From Alteromonas sp. BL110 (GTDB lineage: Bacteria; Pseudomonadota; Gammaproteobacteria; Enterobacterales; Alteromonadaceae): a DNA stretch of 64,000 bases. Below the pieces are notes generated by a model. The model had not been told where the DNA came from and searched no databases. It saw nothing but the letters and a program-made list of their open reading frames with translations. Shown in pieces: positions 27,233 to 37,304 of this stretch. The position numbers and the translations under genes were made by a program. Positions within the stretch are counted from its first letter, which is position 1, and every line of letters begins with the position of its first letter. Where the stretch lies: contig NZ_CP031967.1 of the NCBI RefSeq assembly GCF_003443615.1, positions 3,162,001 to 3,226,000 of the forward strand, in the 5' to 3' direction.

Positions 27233-28192
27233 ATGAATAACAGTGTACTATCGTCGGTTGATCAGAGAACCAAGCTTGTAGGTGAAAACAGACTTGAGCT
27301 TTTGATGTTTCAGCTTGGAACACGTCATGTTTTTGCCATGAACGTCTTTAAAATTAAAGAGGTTATCAACGTACCCAAGCTTAACATAATGCCCGGCTCT
27401 CATAATAATCTTAAAGGCGTAATGAACTACCGCGGCAGTTCTATTCCAATTATAGACTTGCGTCAGGCAATAAAAATGCGCGGTGCAGCCACTGAAGCGA
27501 CAGCGAAAAACGTAATTATCACTGAATACAATAGAAGTGTGCAGGGCTTTATTATCGGCGAAGTTAAAAACATCGTAAATACATCTTGGGGGACTATACA
27601 GCCGCCCCCTAGCGGGATTGGTAAATCTAACTATCTAACCGCCATAACTCAGGTGAATGTTGAGGGTAAACAAGAGCTGGTTGAGATAATTGATGTCGAA
27701 AAAGTGCTAGCGGAAATCATTGATTACGATACTTCCATTTCCGAGGAAGTGTTAGATCAAGGTATCGTCAATCACTTTTTAGGTAAGAAAGTGTTGATTG
27801 TTGATGATTCCAGCACGGCAAGAAAACAAATAAAAGACACTTTAGAGCAGCTAGGTATCAGCATTATTGAGCGAAAGAATGGCGCAGAGGCGCTGGCTTT
27901 ACTTAAACAGTGGGCTGATGAAGGGAAGAACCCTACCGACGAAATCTTGCTTATGTTTACTGATGCAGAGATGCCGGAAATGGACGGTTATCGGCTTACC
28001 TCGGAGGTGCGTAACGACCCGCGTATGAGCGACCTGTTCATAGCGCTAAACACCTCATTAAGTGGGAGCTTCAACGATGCTATGGTAGAAAAAGTGGGGT
28101 GTAATAGATTTATCTCAAAGTTCCAACCCGATATGCTTGTAGACGTGGCCCAGCAGCGCATGCGTGAATACCTCGCTGCGCAAAACAAATAG
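27233..28192 (+). CDS. cheV: chemotaxis coupling protein CheV (CheW-receiver fusion)
   Basis: About 319 residues from the ATG at 27233 (a GTG nine bases upstream is possible). Residues ~15-165 are a CheW domain (FQLGTRHVFAMNVFKIKEV, MNYRGSSIPIIDLRQAI). Residues ~185-315 are a response-regulator receiver with KVLIVDDSSTARKQI, the phospho-acceptor in MFTDAEMPEMDGYRL (about Asp244) and a lysine in RFISKFQPD. It couples chemoreceptors to CheA and tunes adaptation by phosphorylation. It stands alone here, away from other che genes, as is usual for cheV. Confidence 0.95.
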   Translation: MNNSVLSSVDQRTKLVGENRLELLMFQLGTRHVFAMNVFKIKEVINVPKLNIMPGSHNNLKGVMNYRGSSIPIIDLRQAIKMRGAATEATAKNVIITEYNRSVQGFIIGEVKNIVNTSWGTIQPPPSGIGKSNYLTAITQVNVEGKQELVEIIDVEKVLAEIIDYDTSISEEVLDQGIVNHFLGKKVLIVDDSSTARKQIKDTLEQLGISIIERKNGAEALALLKQWADEGKNPTDEILLMFTDAEMPEMDGYRLTSEVRNDPRMSDLFIALNTSLSGSFNDAMVEKVGCNRFISKFQPDMLVDVAQQRMREYLAAQNK

Positions 28193-28426
28193 ACTTTCCT
28201 TCCTTAAAAATGCCTAATTTGCATTGGTGAACATGCGGTCACCTCATAGCGAGCTTATTTTATCCAAAAGCTTTGAGCATATTGTCCGCCTGATTTACAC
28301 TATTACCTCTTATCGCTTTGCTAATACCTTTATGATCACCAAAGAATCATTCGCGATAATATCGATTTTGCAGTAACTGCGGCTAATAACGTCAGCAGGT
28401 ATCTTTACTTACTCAGGGAAGTTTAA

Positions 28427-29905
28427 ATGATTAAACAATTTGTTCGCACATCATTGCTAAGTTGTGCGTCTATTGCTGTTCTTGCGAGCTGTGGTATCAC
28501 TGAATCAAAGACAGAGTCAGCAAACGTAAACAGCAGCCAAATTAAAGGTGTGCCGAAAAATATCATTATGGTTGTTGCCGATGGTATGGGGCCTGCCTAC
28601 ACTACCGCCTATCGCAACTATGTAGATGACCCGTCAACACCACAAATAGAGTCGGTTGTGTTTGACGACATTTTGGTGGGCAACGCGTCGACTTATCCTG
28701 CTCGCGTATCGGGTTATGTTACGGATTCAGCAGCTGCCGCCACTGCGCTTGCTACCGGTGTGAAGTCATACAACGGTGCAATAGGCGTGGATGTTAATAA
28801 GCAGCCGGTAAACTCGGTTATGTACCATGCCAAAAATAAAGGTATGCGTACTGGTTTGGCCGTTACATCTCAAATTGTTCATGCCACACCAGCCTCATAC
28901 ATTGCTCATAATGAAAGCCGCAAGAACTACAATAAAATTGCTGAGGATTTCTTTGACGTGCGCGCAAACGGCGAGTTTGTTGCAGACGTAATGTTAGGCG
29001 GTGGTACCTCTTACTTTGAACGGGAAGATAGAGATATTTTGGCGCAGTTTATCGATGCGGGCTACGAATATGCTGACTCATATAATCGCTTGGCTTCAAT
29101 ACCAGCCGGAAGTAATGTGCTAGGTCTTTTCGCTCCCGTAGCGCTGCCTGCGGTACTTGATGATAAGCGCAAAAACCGTCTAGAGTACTTAACTCAACAT
29201 GCTATCAAGCAATTAGAAAATGACAATGGTTTCTTCCTTTTAGTTGAAGCAAGTCAAGTAGATTGGGCAGGCCACGCTAACGATATCGCCTCTGCTATGG
29301 CTGAAATGCATGACCTGGCGTTAACTGTGGAATATCTGCGCGATTACGTAAAAGCTAACCCGGATACACTGGTTGTATTAACTGCTGACCATAGCACCGG
29401 CGGTTTAACAATTGGCGCAAATGGCGATTATCGCTGGAGCCCTGAGCATTTAAAATCAATCTCAGCCTCGGTGATGACGATTGCTCTTGATATGGCTAAC
29501 GAAGAAAACCCTGGCGAATATGTGGCGCAAAAGCTTGGCTTATCGTTAAGTGAAGAAGAGCTAGCCACGCTCAATAGTGTATCGAATCAAGATGATAAAA
29601 CGCGCTTTATGGCGGTGAAAACTTTCCTAGATTCGAAAACAAATACAGGTTGGACTACAGGCGGTCATACTGGTGTAGATGTTGAAGTATTTGCCTTTGG
29701 TGCTGGATATCAGTCGTTTATGGGGCAAATAGATAATACCGATATTGCTAAAACCATTTTCAGTTTTATTGATAAAAAACAGCCTATGAAAATCGATAAT
29801 GACGCAAATGAAGTATCAAGAAAGATATCTACCAATATTGAACTTACGTCAGACGAAGATGATGATGGCTTATGTGACTTCAAAGAAGACTGGCGCTGTA
29901 ACTAA
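28427..29905 (+). CDS. phoA: alkaline phosphatase, lipoprotein
   Basis: 492 residues with a lipoprotein signal (SIAVLASCG, Cys ~22), so membrane-anchored in periplasm or outer membrane. VVADGMGPAYTTAYR (~50) supplies the first zinc Asp. VTDSAAAATALATGVKSYNG (~103) holds the serine nucleophile. SQVDWAGHANDI (~280), TADHSTGG (~323) and TTGGHTGVDVEVFAFG (~410) hold further metal ligands. It hydrolyses phosphate monoesters to scavenge phosphate. The C-terminus adds an acidic tail with two Cys (DEDDDGLCDF). No Pho box was found in the 234-bp upstream gap. Confidence 0.93.
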   Translation: MIKQFVRTSLLSCASIAVLASCGITESKTESANVNSSQIKGVPKNIIMVVADGMGPAYTTAYRNYVDDPSTPQIESVVFDDILVGNASTYPARVSGYVTDSAAAATALATGVKSYNGAIGVDVNKQPVNSVMYHAKNKGMRTGLAVTSQIVHATPASYIAHNESRKNYNKIAEDFFDVRANGEFVADVMLGGGTSYFEREDRDILAQFIDAGYEYADSYNRLASIPAGSNVLGLFAPVALPAVLDDKRKNRLEYLTQHAIKQLENDNGFFLLVEASQVDWAGHANDIASAMAEMHDLALTVEYLRDYVKANPDTLVVLTADHSTGGLTIGANGDYRWSPEHLKSISASVMTIALDMANEENPGEYVAQKLGLSLSEEELATLNSVSNQDDKTRFMAVKTFLDSKTNTGWTTGGHTGVDVEVFAFGAGYQSFMGQIDNTDIAKTIFSFIDKKQPMKIDNDANEVSRKISTNIELTSDEDDDGLCDFKEDWRCN

Positions 29906-30103
29906 ACGTTTGAAGTAGATGTACGCACTAATGTTGAGCGTTCCCATAGGCGCTTGCGTTTACGTTAAGATATGATGGCTTAAGGTAACTCTAAAGTTCT
30001 AGATTTAAGCATAGACATAGTTTGAGTGAGCAACTTGCTTTCGCTAGGCCTTAGATAGCAAAGTACACTATTGAAGAAAGAAACAAACAATAGAATTTAA
30101 AAT

Positions 30104-30138
30104 GAAAGCGCCTTCGTTTTTAACCGGCGCTTTCCTTT
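30104..30138 (+). terminator. probable terminator downstream of alkaline phosphatase
   Basis: GAAAGCGCC (30104-30112) and GGCGCTTTC (30126-30134) form a perfect 9-bp stem with a 13-base loop, followed by CTTTTATT. It lies 200 bp after the phosphatase stop and inside the upstream part of the longest glutaminase frame, arguing that the glutaminase starts at 30180. Confidence 0.65.
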
Positions 30139-30179
30139 TATTAGCAAAAAAATTATCAAAAAAGAGGTCAAACGAAAGA

Positions 30180-31100
30180 ATGGAAAGCGAAATGCTATCG
30201 TTACTGCAGGATATTTATGATGAAGTCGAGCCTATGCTTGGCATGGGAAAAGTCGCAGACTATATCCCAGCGTTAGCAACGGTAAATCCTCGTCAGTTTG
30301 GCATTTCCATTTGTGATATCAACGGGCACATAACGTCTATTGGTGACGCTAGCGTGCCCTTTTCGATACAAAGTATCTCAAAAGTTTTTAACTTAGTTTT
30401 GTCCATCAATCACTATGGTGAAACTATGTGGGAGCGCGTAGGGTGTGAACCATCTGGGCTGCCGTTCAACTCCTTAGTGCAGCTAGAATACGAACACGGT
30501 ATTCCACGTAACCCTTTTATTAACGCAGGCGCGCTGGTGGTAAGCGATATGGTGCAATCGCGCTTTGCATCGCCTTTTATTGCGATGAGAGATTTTGTAA
30601 GACGCTTAAGCTGCAATGGGGAAATTATAGTTAATAAAGAAGTTGCTGATTCGGAATTCGAACACCGTTCTCGTAACGCGGCAATGGCGTATTTAATGAA
30701 AGCCTACGGCAATTTTGAAAACGACGTGGAAGATGTGCTTCGCAATTACTTTCATAACTGCGCACTAGAAATGAGTTGTGAAGATTTAGCGCGATCTACA
30801 AGCTTTCTTGCTAACGGGGGCTTTTCAACCTGCGCAAATGAGCAGGTTTTAACGCCTTATCAAACTAAGCAAGTGAACGCATTACTTGCAACCAGCGGTA
30901 TGTATGACGAAGCGGGCAGTTTTGCTTTTAAAGTCGGTTTGCCGGGTAAGAGTGGGGTAGGCGGCGGTATAGTTGCCGTTGTACCTGGCAGGTTTACTAT
31001 TTGCGTATTTTCACCTGCACTTAACAGTGTGGGGAATTCTCAGCTAGGCGTGGCAGCGCTAACCTCGCTAAGTGAACGCATTAATTGGTCTATCTATTAG
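30180..31100 (+). CDS. glsA: glutaminase A
   Basis: 306 residues from the ATG at 30180, the usual length of bacterial glutaminases. A longer frame from 30102 would add 26 residues that overlap a terminator hairpin and has no ribosome site. [12 protein letters not shown] (~68) contains the Ser-x-x-Lys catalytic pair of the beta-lactamase-like fold. [15 protein letters not shown] (~120) and [18 protein letters not shown] (~260) are further family blocks. It converts glutamine to glutamate and ammonia in the cytoplasm. It is a single gene. Confidence 0.93.
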   Translation: MESEMLSLLQDIYDEVEPMLGMGKVADYIPALATVNPRQFGISICDINGHITSIGDASVPFSIQSISKVFNLVLSINHYGETMWERVGCEPSGLPFNSLVQLEYEHGIPRNPFINAGALVVSDMVQSRFASPFIAMRDFVRRLSCNGEIIVNKEVADSEFEHRSRNAAMAYLMKAYGNFENDVEDVLRNYFHNCALEMSCEDLARSTSFLANGGFSTCANEQVLTPYQTKQVNALLATSGMYDEAGSFAFKVGLPGKSGVGGGIVAVVPGRFTICVFSPALNSVGNSQLGVAALTSLSERINWSIY

Positions 31101-31134
31101 GGCCTTTCGCTATACTTCAACGGTCTTCAGCCCG

Positions 31135-32571
31135 CTAGTAGCCGGTCAATTCCATAAAGCCGTTCCCTGAATGGGAGCCCTCTACTTCAACTCGTCCCTC
31201 ATAGTAAGGAAATAAACTTTCATTCCACTGTTTTTCTTTAAACGCGCTAACGGAAACATCGATATTTTTTGTCGGTAATTGAATGCGCCAAGATGTAGGG
31301 ACGGAACGGGCTGCGCTTCTATGTTCGCCTCCTTGTTTGCTTCCTTTTTGAATTAGCTCATAGCCTGTTGGCGTAATAGTTACGTCGGCTTGTTCGACGG
31401 TCTCTTTCATTCCGTTTTTAGTTATGAAGCTGGCCGTTGTGAATATTTCAGCGTTTTGGCTTTCGCTCTCTGCTTTACTGTCAGTATGCGAATGCATTCT
31501 AAACGCCATAAGTTTGCTTCCATCGCTTAAATGCAGCGAAAACCAGTCCCACCCTAACGCCTCACTGTTGGCCAAGTGGCTCGTCCATTCATGATCAAAC
31601 CAGCCTTTACCATCAACCTTTATGTTATTGCCTTCTATGTTTATCGTTCCCTTTGCATTAATGAATGGCTGACTGTAATAGTAAGAGCGAAGCTTTTCGT
31701 CTTGTGCCTTTTTGCTATAACCATTATTGCCTTGTTTTATAAATGGACCCGTGGAGTCTAAGCTAAGGGCTACCTTAACGGCGTTATTTCTTCGCGCTAC
31801 TTCATTGTTTAATTGTGTATCAGCAGGTGAAGCTCTATCAACAGCATCGTTTTGGGAGCCATCCTTTCTAGGTAACTCGCCTTCAGAAGGTTTGGAGGTT
31901 ACATTAGACGGCTGATTTGTATCGCGAGTATGTCGTTGACCAAAAGCAAACGTTAACATAGAAGGAAACATGGCTTGGCTATCTACCTGAGCTTCGGTCT
32001 CTGCCTTTCGCCGTGTGGCTTTCCAAACCCAATCGTCAATCACCGTAGTAAAGGGTTGCGGTTTTACGTAAGCGTTACCTACGCCGCCACTTGCAAATCG
32101 CTCTTCAAAATAGTGATGATTTAAAGTGTGTAGTGAGGCGTGCCCCATCCATTGCTGAACGTTAGCCCAATTTCGCACGACTGGTCGAGCAGTGCTCTTA
32201 TCCGGAGCCTTATCAGTATTAAATCGAAAAAGCGTATACTGCAAACCGAATTCCTGACCGTTTTCGCCACTTAATACAAAGGTTAGGTACCACCATTCTA
32301 ATTGGAAGTCGGGATGGCTTTTATGATCTTCAGGTAGCTCAACATACGTGTTTCTTTCTACTGAAGTAAATGTGTCGCTCGATTGCATGTCACCAAAGAA
32401 ACCACGAGCTGTAGTAGTTTTTGAAGAGTTCGTGCTCTTATTTTGCTCATCTGTATTCGAACTGTCATTACAAGCAGACAACAATGAGCAAATGAATATA
32501 AGCAGTAAACAGTTAAAATTGCTTAAAGCCCAAGGTTTATAGTGGCTATTGCGATTTAATTTATACGTCAT
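31135..32571 (-). CDS. AttH-like / carotenoid hydratase-like lipoprotein
   Basis: 478 residues. A lipoprotein signal (LLLIFICSLLSAC, Cys ~34) precedes a lipocalin-like CrtC/AttH domain: DFQLEWWYLTFVLSGENG (~88), AKGTINIEGNNIKVDGKGWFDHEW (in part, ~310) and WDWFSLHLSDGSKLMAFR (~340). AttH proteins accompany Att-type ABC exporters; the molecular role is unknown. An unusual ~65-residue insertion rich in Ser/Asn/Glu/Lys lies around 220-275. Its ATG overlaps the permease stop (ATGA), so the three genes form one operon. Confidence 0.82.
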   Translation of the reverse strand: MTYKLNRNSHYKPWALSNFNCLLLIFICSLLSACNDSSNTDEQNKSTNSSKTTTARGFFGDMQSSDTFTSVERNTYVELPEDHKSHPDFQLEWWYLTFVLSGENGQEFGLQYTLFRFNTDKAPDKSTARPVVRNWANVQQWMGHASLHTLNHHYFEERFASGGVGNAYVKPQPFTTVIDDWVWKATRRKAETEAQVDSQAMFPSMLTFAFGQRHTRDTNQPSNVTSKPSEGELPRKDGSQNDAVDRASPADTQLNNEVARRNNAVKVALSLDSTGPFIKQGNNGYSKKAQDEKLRSYYYSQPFINAKGTINIEGNNIKVDGKGWFDHEWTSHLANSEALGWDWFSLHLSDGSKLMAFRMHSHTDSKAESESQNAEIFTTASFITKNGMKETVEQADVTITPTGYELIQKGSKQGGEHRSAARSVPTSWRIQLPTKNIDVSVSAFKEKQWNESLFPYYEGRVEVEGSHSGNGFMELTGY

Positions 32572-35510
32572 AACTGCACTTCCTGTCTTAAATCAATTTT
32601 GGGTTTGAGTTTCCCTAAAGGTAGTAAAAGCACCAGTGAAACGATGAGCAGAGAAAGTCCCACACTAGACAGAATGACGTTTACTTCAATTGAAAGAAGA
32701 TACACCCAGTTGAAGGCGTATCGATTGACTAAATTTATAAAGACGTAAGCCAAGTAGATGCCAAAGGGAATGGCGAGCAGTGCTGAAACAAAGCAAAGTA
32801 GCAGATACTGAATAAATAGTGATGCCTTAACTTTAAGCTGGCTAACTCCCAGTGCTCTTAGTACGGACAGTTGCGCAGAGCTGCCTATGGTTAAAACGGT
32901 AAGAGACACCGCGAAGGCAATACCTGCAACGAGCAACGTTGTAATATTCAGGCCATCGGTCAATACAAAGGTGTGATCGAACGTGTTCATAGAGATATTT
33001 AAGAGCGCCTGCCTGCTATACAGGGTTATGTCGGCTTCATCTCCAAGGTGAGATTTTAGCTGTTGTTCGAGGGTTTCTTTTGTGAAGGTAACTTCGCTAC
33101 TCGCCGTGCGCCCTTGGTAGCCGTCTGGCTTAGGGTATATAGCCAGTACGCCGGAAAATAGGTTATTTCTCACTGTAATGTTGTTTTGGTTGAACAAAGG
33201 GAGTGGCGCTAATATCTGCCCATTAAGGTTGCCATAGTCAGGGTATATGCCAAGTACTTTCCATTCAGGTTGTGTAGAAAAAATACCTGTATTTGAAGGC
33301 TGGTTTGTCGAGTGGTTGACAGAGCTGGCTTTTGCCCCCTCGGTTTGGTCGGTTGCTGCATTTGTTGATTGAGCAACGTTCGAACTACTTCCATTTATCC
33401 CTTTTCGAAACCTTATATTAGCTATATTTAGCGTGTCACCTAATTCAGCATTAAGCGCGAAGGCTAATTGCTGATTAATAAATACTCCTTTCCCTTCCGT
33501 AAACGCAGGCCAAGCTGCACTAAGGTCGTTGTTTATTACGCTATCGAGGGCAAGACTCTCTTTACCATTTTGATGAACAGGGTAACTACTAATAGAAACG
33601 GAAGTAGGGGTGTGGACTATAACTTCACTTATTTTTTCTGTGCCGTTTAAACTTAATGCATCACCGTCAGCTTTTAGTAATGGCGTTACGGCCAGTGGTG
33701 GTAGTGAATTGGCTGATAGGGATTCTACATTCTTGAGTGGTGCGTCTGTGTAGAGGTAGAAAGGCGCGTAAAGTCTTTGTTCTAACCATTGCTCCGTTGC
33801 GCTTCTAAAGCTATCGGTCATGGTATTCATTCCGATATTTGCTGTTAACGCGATAAAAAATGCACAAACTGCAAGGCGTGTTTTTCTCGACAGTAAATGC
33901 ATATTAGCAATCACGTAATGAAATACTGGCCATTGTCTTGGCACAAACGCAGTGAGTAGCTTGGCTACAATAGGTAGCCACAGAAGCACAAGTCCGCAAC
34001 TGGTGAGTAATAACAATGCAACGTAAAATAAAGCAGATGTCGTAGAGGAGACAAAGGTTTCAACAATAAATAGCAGAATCAAGGTTGCTAATGATACAAA
34101 GCCCACAACCCATGTAATCATCGTTTTTTCTTTTTCAGCAGGGCGTACCGTCAGCGCATTTGAAAGGTTAATTATAGAAGCTAAAGAGAAAACGACTAAC
34201 GATAAAAAGGTCGTAGTTAACGCAAACCCGAAAATAAAAATCAGGTTTACGTTAGGATTAACAAATACGGCGTTAAACAAAGACGAAAAGGTGCCGCTTA
34301 TTACTGGTGATAACCTTGAGGCGGCTTGAAAACCTATGAAGATGCCAATTGGTATACTTATCACGCAGTAAACCATCAGTTCAGTAAAGAGTGCGCCGCT
34401 TAATACACGCTTAGATACACCAAGTTGTCGAAGCCGAATCACGTTGGGTAACCGAGTGCGGTACATCAAGTTTAGGGCGTTCAGCACTATAAAAAGTGAA
34501 ACTACGCCCATAAGCGCGCTCATTGCCCACAGGTTTAATCTAAAGCTATCAGGTAATGAACCGGTGTCATTGCCACTGTCGTTAGTTGATTGTTTAACAG
34601 GTATTCCAAGTAATGTTTCTATTGTTTCAAGGTCTTGTTCTGAAAGAGGCGTAAGAGCAGCGAAGCCAGTAAGCGGCACGAAAATTTTATGTTGTTTTGT
34701 AATGTTGTTAGTGCCGAGCTTTGTATCACCTTCACTGTAAGAAGGGCTTATTTCGCCTCTGTAAAAATCATCTATAGAGACCAATATCGTATCTTGCGGC
34801 GCTAGTCTATTCACATAAGTATTAACCGATGCAGGCCAATAGGGAGAAGGGGCTAATGTGCTACCGTCTTCACTTAGCGTGTTATGACAAGTTAGCTTGG
34901 CATTTGTAACAGGGTGAAGCAGCCCGTTTACGGAAAAGCTGTCCGAAAAATTAGTACGCAATATCCGCGAATTAGAAGGCTGCTTACTTTCTCCCATTCC
35001 TAAAGAAAGAGACGAAAGCGAAAGTTCTTTATCACTTGCTCGAAACGTACTTCCCAAAAGAGGCTGAGAATCAACGCCAAGTAATTTAAGGGTAATTGGT
35101 GTTGCTTCCTTGTCACTGCACGAAAGGGTAATGCTGCGTTCAGATATAGCTATAAGCTGGGTAAAGCCATGTCGGCGAAGGGCGGCATAGTGCTCCTTTG
35201 TAAAGCCTTTATGTATAAAACGTTTTTGTGGTATTTGTTTGTGTGCAGAGCGCTCATGTGCAGCGCCGCCGGTGCGACGTTCTCTGTTAACTTGAGTTCC
35301 GCTGTTGACAGGGGTGATGATACTGTCGGCAAAAAGACCTTGCTTTGACTGCAGTAATTCGCCCTGTGTTGCCCCTTCGTTTATTAGCAAAACAGTAACA
35401 AGCCCGGCATTGGCCAAAACTATTGCGACCATAATGAGTAATGGTTCCCACGGTCTATGCTTTGCCATAGCAAGAAAGCTAGCAAGGCTTAGTAATAAAG
35501 TACGAAACAA
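32568..35510 (-). CDS. ABC transporter permease, two FtsX domains (AttF/AttG-like)
   Basis: About 980 residues from a TTG at 35510; an ATG at 35468 would drop 14 residues of what looks like the first helix region. It has an N-terminal membrane helix, a long periplasmic region (~45-320), three helices of an FtsX domain (~325-455), more helices, a second periplasmic region (~580-830) and a last FtsX domain (~845-975). This is the fused MacB/LolE-like architecture of AttEFGH systems. A low-complexity Ser/Thr/Asn/Gln insert lies near 710-745. It probably moves lipids or envelope molecules rather than small solutes. Confidence 0.85.
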   Translation of the reverse strand: MFRTLLLSLASFLAMAKHRPWEPLLIMVAIVLANAGLVTVLLINEGATQGELLQSKQGLFADSIITPVNSGTQVNRERRTGGAAHERSAHKQIPQKRFIHKGFTKEHYAALRRHGFTQLIAISERSITLSCSDKEATPITLKLLGVDSQPLLGSTFRASDKELSLSSLSLGMGESKQPSNSRILRTNFSDSFSVNGLLHPVTNAKLTCHNTLSEDGSTLAPSPYWPASVNTYVNRLAPQDTILVSIDDFYRGEISPSYSEGDTKLGTNNITKQHKIFVPLTGFAALTPLSEQDLETIETLLGIPVKQSTNDSGNDTGSLPDSFRLNLWAMSALMGVVSLFIVLNALNLMYRTRLPNVIRLRQLGVSKRVLSGALFTELMVYCVISIPIGIFIGFQAASRLSPVISGTFSSLFNAVFVNPNVNLIFIFGFALTTTFLSLVVFSLASIINLSNALTVRPAEKEKTMITWVVGFVSLATLILLFIVETFVSSTTSALFYVALLLLTSCGLVLLWLPIVAKLLTAFVPRQWPVFHYVIANMHLLSRKTRLAVCAFFIALTANIGMNTMTDSFRSATEQWLEQRLYAPFYLYTDAPLKNVESLSANSLPPLAVTPLLKADGDALSLNGTEKISEVIVHTPTSVSISSYPVHQNGKESLALDSVINNDLSAAWPAFTEGKGVFINQQLAFALNAELGDTLNIANIRFRKGINGSSSNVAQSTNAATDQTEGAKASSVNHSTNQPSNTGIFSTQPEWKVLGIYPDYGNLNGQILAPLPLFNQNNITVRNNLFSGVLAIYPKPDGYQGRTASSEVTFTKETLEQQLKSHLGDEADITLYSRQALLNISMNTFDHTFVLTDGLNITTLLVAGIAFAVSLTVLTIGSSAQLSVLRALGVSQLKVKASLFIQYLLLCFVSALLAIPFGIYLAYVFINLVNRYAFNWVYLLSIEVNVILSSVGLSLLIVSLVLLLPLGKLKPKIDLRQEVQL

Positions 35511-35573
35511 AGCGCTTTCTCGCTATCGTTGGGAGTAATTTTAAGAATACCTATATCGCTAAACATCACCGCC

Positions 35574-36305
35574 TTAAAGCTCGTTTGCCGAGAACTGCGG
35601 TGAAACAGGGGCGTTTGTCATGCTTTCAGGTTTTACATCTTCTAATACGCCTTTGTGAAGTCGCAAAACAGAATCTGCTTTTATGGCCACGTCTTGACTA
35701 TGGGTCACTACAACAAGGGAAGTGTTGGCTTCTCTACAGGTTTTAAATAGTAAGTCAGATACGGTTTCGCTGGTGGTCTCGTCTAAATTGCCGGTGGGTT
35801 CGTCGGCTAAAATAAGCGAGGGTCGATGCACGAGCGCTCGGGCTATGGCACAGCGCTGCTGTTCGCCTCCTGATAATTGGCTCAGTGGCTTTTGCGCTAA
35901 GGGTAATATTTCAAGCTGCTTCATTAGCGCTAATTGATAGCCTTTATCAAAATTACCTTTTAGCCTTGCAGTAAAAGCAATGTTGTCCCATACGTTAAAG
36001 CAATCGAACAGGTTAAAGCTTTGAAATACAATACCTAAATGTTGTTTGCGAAATTTATCAATGTCTCTGGCCTGAGTGCTACTGCCATGGTAGCCAGCCC
36101 TAGCAATTGCTAACCCATTTACCGTAATGTCGCCGCTATCTGGACTCTCAAACCCAGCGATGAGCGATAGCAAAGTAGATTTACCACACCCAGAAGCCCC
36201 CTGTATGCTTACCGATTCGCCTGGGGCTACAGTCAGATTAAGATTGTTTATGAGCGGCGCTCCCGCCTTTGAAAATGATTTTTTTAACTCTTTTATTGTC
36301 AGCAT
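35574..36305 (-). CDS. ABC transporter ATP-binding protein (MacB/LolD type)
   Basis: 243 residues. The Walker A is GASGCGKST (~36-44), the signature LSGGEQQR (~143), the Walker [13 protein letters not shown] (~165) and the switch His VVVTHSQD (~198). The NLD after Walker B is typical of the LolD/MacB type that powers FtsX-like permeases. It is 64 bp upstream of the permease and the first gene of the Att-like operon. The C-terminus has an extra ~20-residue tail. Confidence 0.93.
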   Translation of the reverse strand: MLTIKELKKSFSKAGAPLINNLNLTVAPGESVSIQGASGCGKSTLLSLIAGFESPDSGDITVNGLAIARAGYHGSSTQARDIDKFRKQHLGIVFQSFNLFDCFNVWDNIAFTARLKGNFDKGYQLALMKQLEILPLAQKPLSQLSGGEQQRCAIARALVHRPSLILADEPTGNLDETTSETVSDLLFKTCREANTSLVVVTHSQDVAIKADSVLRLHKGVLEDVKPESMTNAPVSPQFSANEL

Positions 36306-36520
36306 AGGTCGGCTTTTTGACTTGAACCGTTTTAATGGAGCTGGTTATTTTTATTATTGAAAGTATACGTAAGACCTACGCTTTTTGGTTAAAAGCAATG
36401 AGGAAATTCCTTGGGCTAATATTTTATAGGCGTGTTAGGTGTTTTGCGTGTCTGCAAGGAGGGGAGTATATCTTAATTCTGCCATGCTAGAGGAAGCTGC
36501 AGGGCAAGGTACTTCGAATC

Positions 36521-36543
36521 TAAAAAGAGGCGTTAAGCCCCTT
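36521..36543 (-). terminator. intrinsic terminator after the VC0807-type membrane protein gene
   Basis: AAGAGGC (36525-36531) and GCCCCTT (36537-36543) form a 7-bp stem with one G-U pair and a five-base loop. On the minus strand it runs into CTCTTTTTA. It is placed 14 bp after the stop at 36557 and closes the yjf-like gene cluster. Confidence 0.75.
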
Positions 36544-36556
36544 CTCGATTGTTTTT

Positions 36557-37258
36557 TTACTGGTTAATGAAGTTATCGAGTTCTTCGCCAGTAATTTTTT
36601 TAATTTGTGCAAATAAATACCAAAGCGCGGCAATAAGCAAAATCATGCTTGGGATAACAATGACCGGGTAGCTAAGCGCTGTCATTCGACCCAACTCTTC
36701 AGTGTACGCAGTAGTACCGGGCTCACTAACCAATATCATTTTTGCCAAAATATAATTAAGCGCCGAAGAGAGAAAAAAGGAGCTCGCGACAATATAAGAG
36801 CTTACCGCTACCTTCTTTTTAAATTCTGGCTGCTTTCCTTTGGCATCTAAGACCTGATTGAGGTGGGGCCAGTTAATGATCTGGTCGTTCAAAATAAGCA
36901 TTTTCACCAAAGGCTTGTTAGTGTATTGGGTCACTAACACCGCTATACCGATAATGCCCGGTATGGCCGCTTCTTTTATCGCAATGTACTCTGCTGGCAG
37001 TTTAAGTAAGCTAAACCCGCCGGTAAGCAACACGCTGATAATCCCGAGAATAGAAAAGCCGTTTACCTTTCCTGATTCTTTTAGGTCCCATAGACCGTAA
37101 CCAATAGGGAAGCTGAGTGCAGCTACGATACTCCATGCTGGCCCTAGGTAATCTTCTGAACTTGCATAGCTCATCAACACCACAGGAATAACAATGTTAA
37201 ACGCGAGGTTGCCGAAAAAGCCTTGATTCTTTTGAGTAGGTTCTTGTACTGCTGACAT
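36557..37258 (-). CDS. VC0807-type integral membrane protein
   Basis: 233 residues with about six hydrophobic segments (first NIVIPVVLMSYASS, last PSMILLIAALWYLFA). The arrangement and motifs such as GYGLWDLKESGKVNGFSILG and YTNKPLVKMLI resemble the VC0807 membrane family. Its function is unknown. It is the last gene of the minus-strand yjf-like cluster, 46 bp after the rhomboid gene, and is followed by a terminator. Confidence 0.75.
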   Translation of the reverse strand: MSAVQEPTQKNQGFFGNLAFNIVIPVVLMSYASSEDYLGPAWSIVAALSFPIGYGLWDLKESGKVNGFSILGIISVLLTGGFSLLKLPAEYIAIKEAAIPGIIGIAVLVTQYTNKPLVKMLILNDQIINWPHLNQVLDAKGKQPEFKKKVAVSSYIVASSFFLSSALNYILAKMILVSEPGTTAYTEELGRMTALSYPVIVIPSMILLIAALWYLFAQIKKITGEELDNFINQ

Positions 37259-37304
37259 ATCTTTTAATAACGTCTTATCTTAAGGCTAATTATACGGAAA
37301 GTAA

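Noticed and set aside
28193..28426. Pho box ahead of the alkaline phosphatase
   Set aside because: No CTGTCAT-like direct repeats were found.
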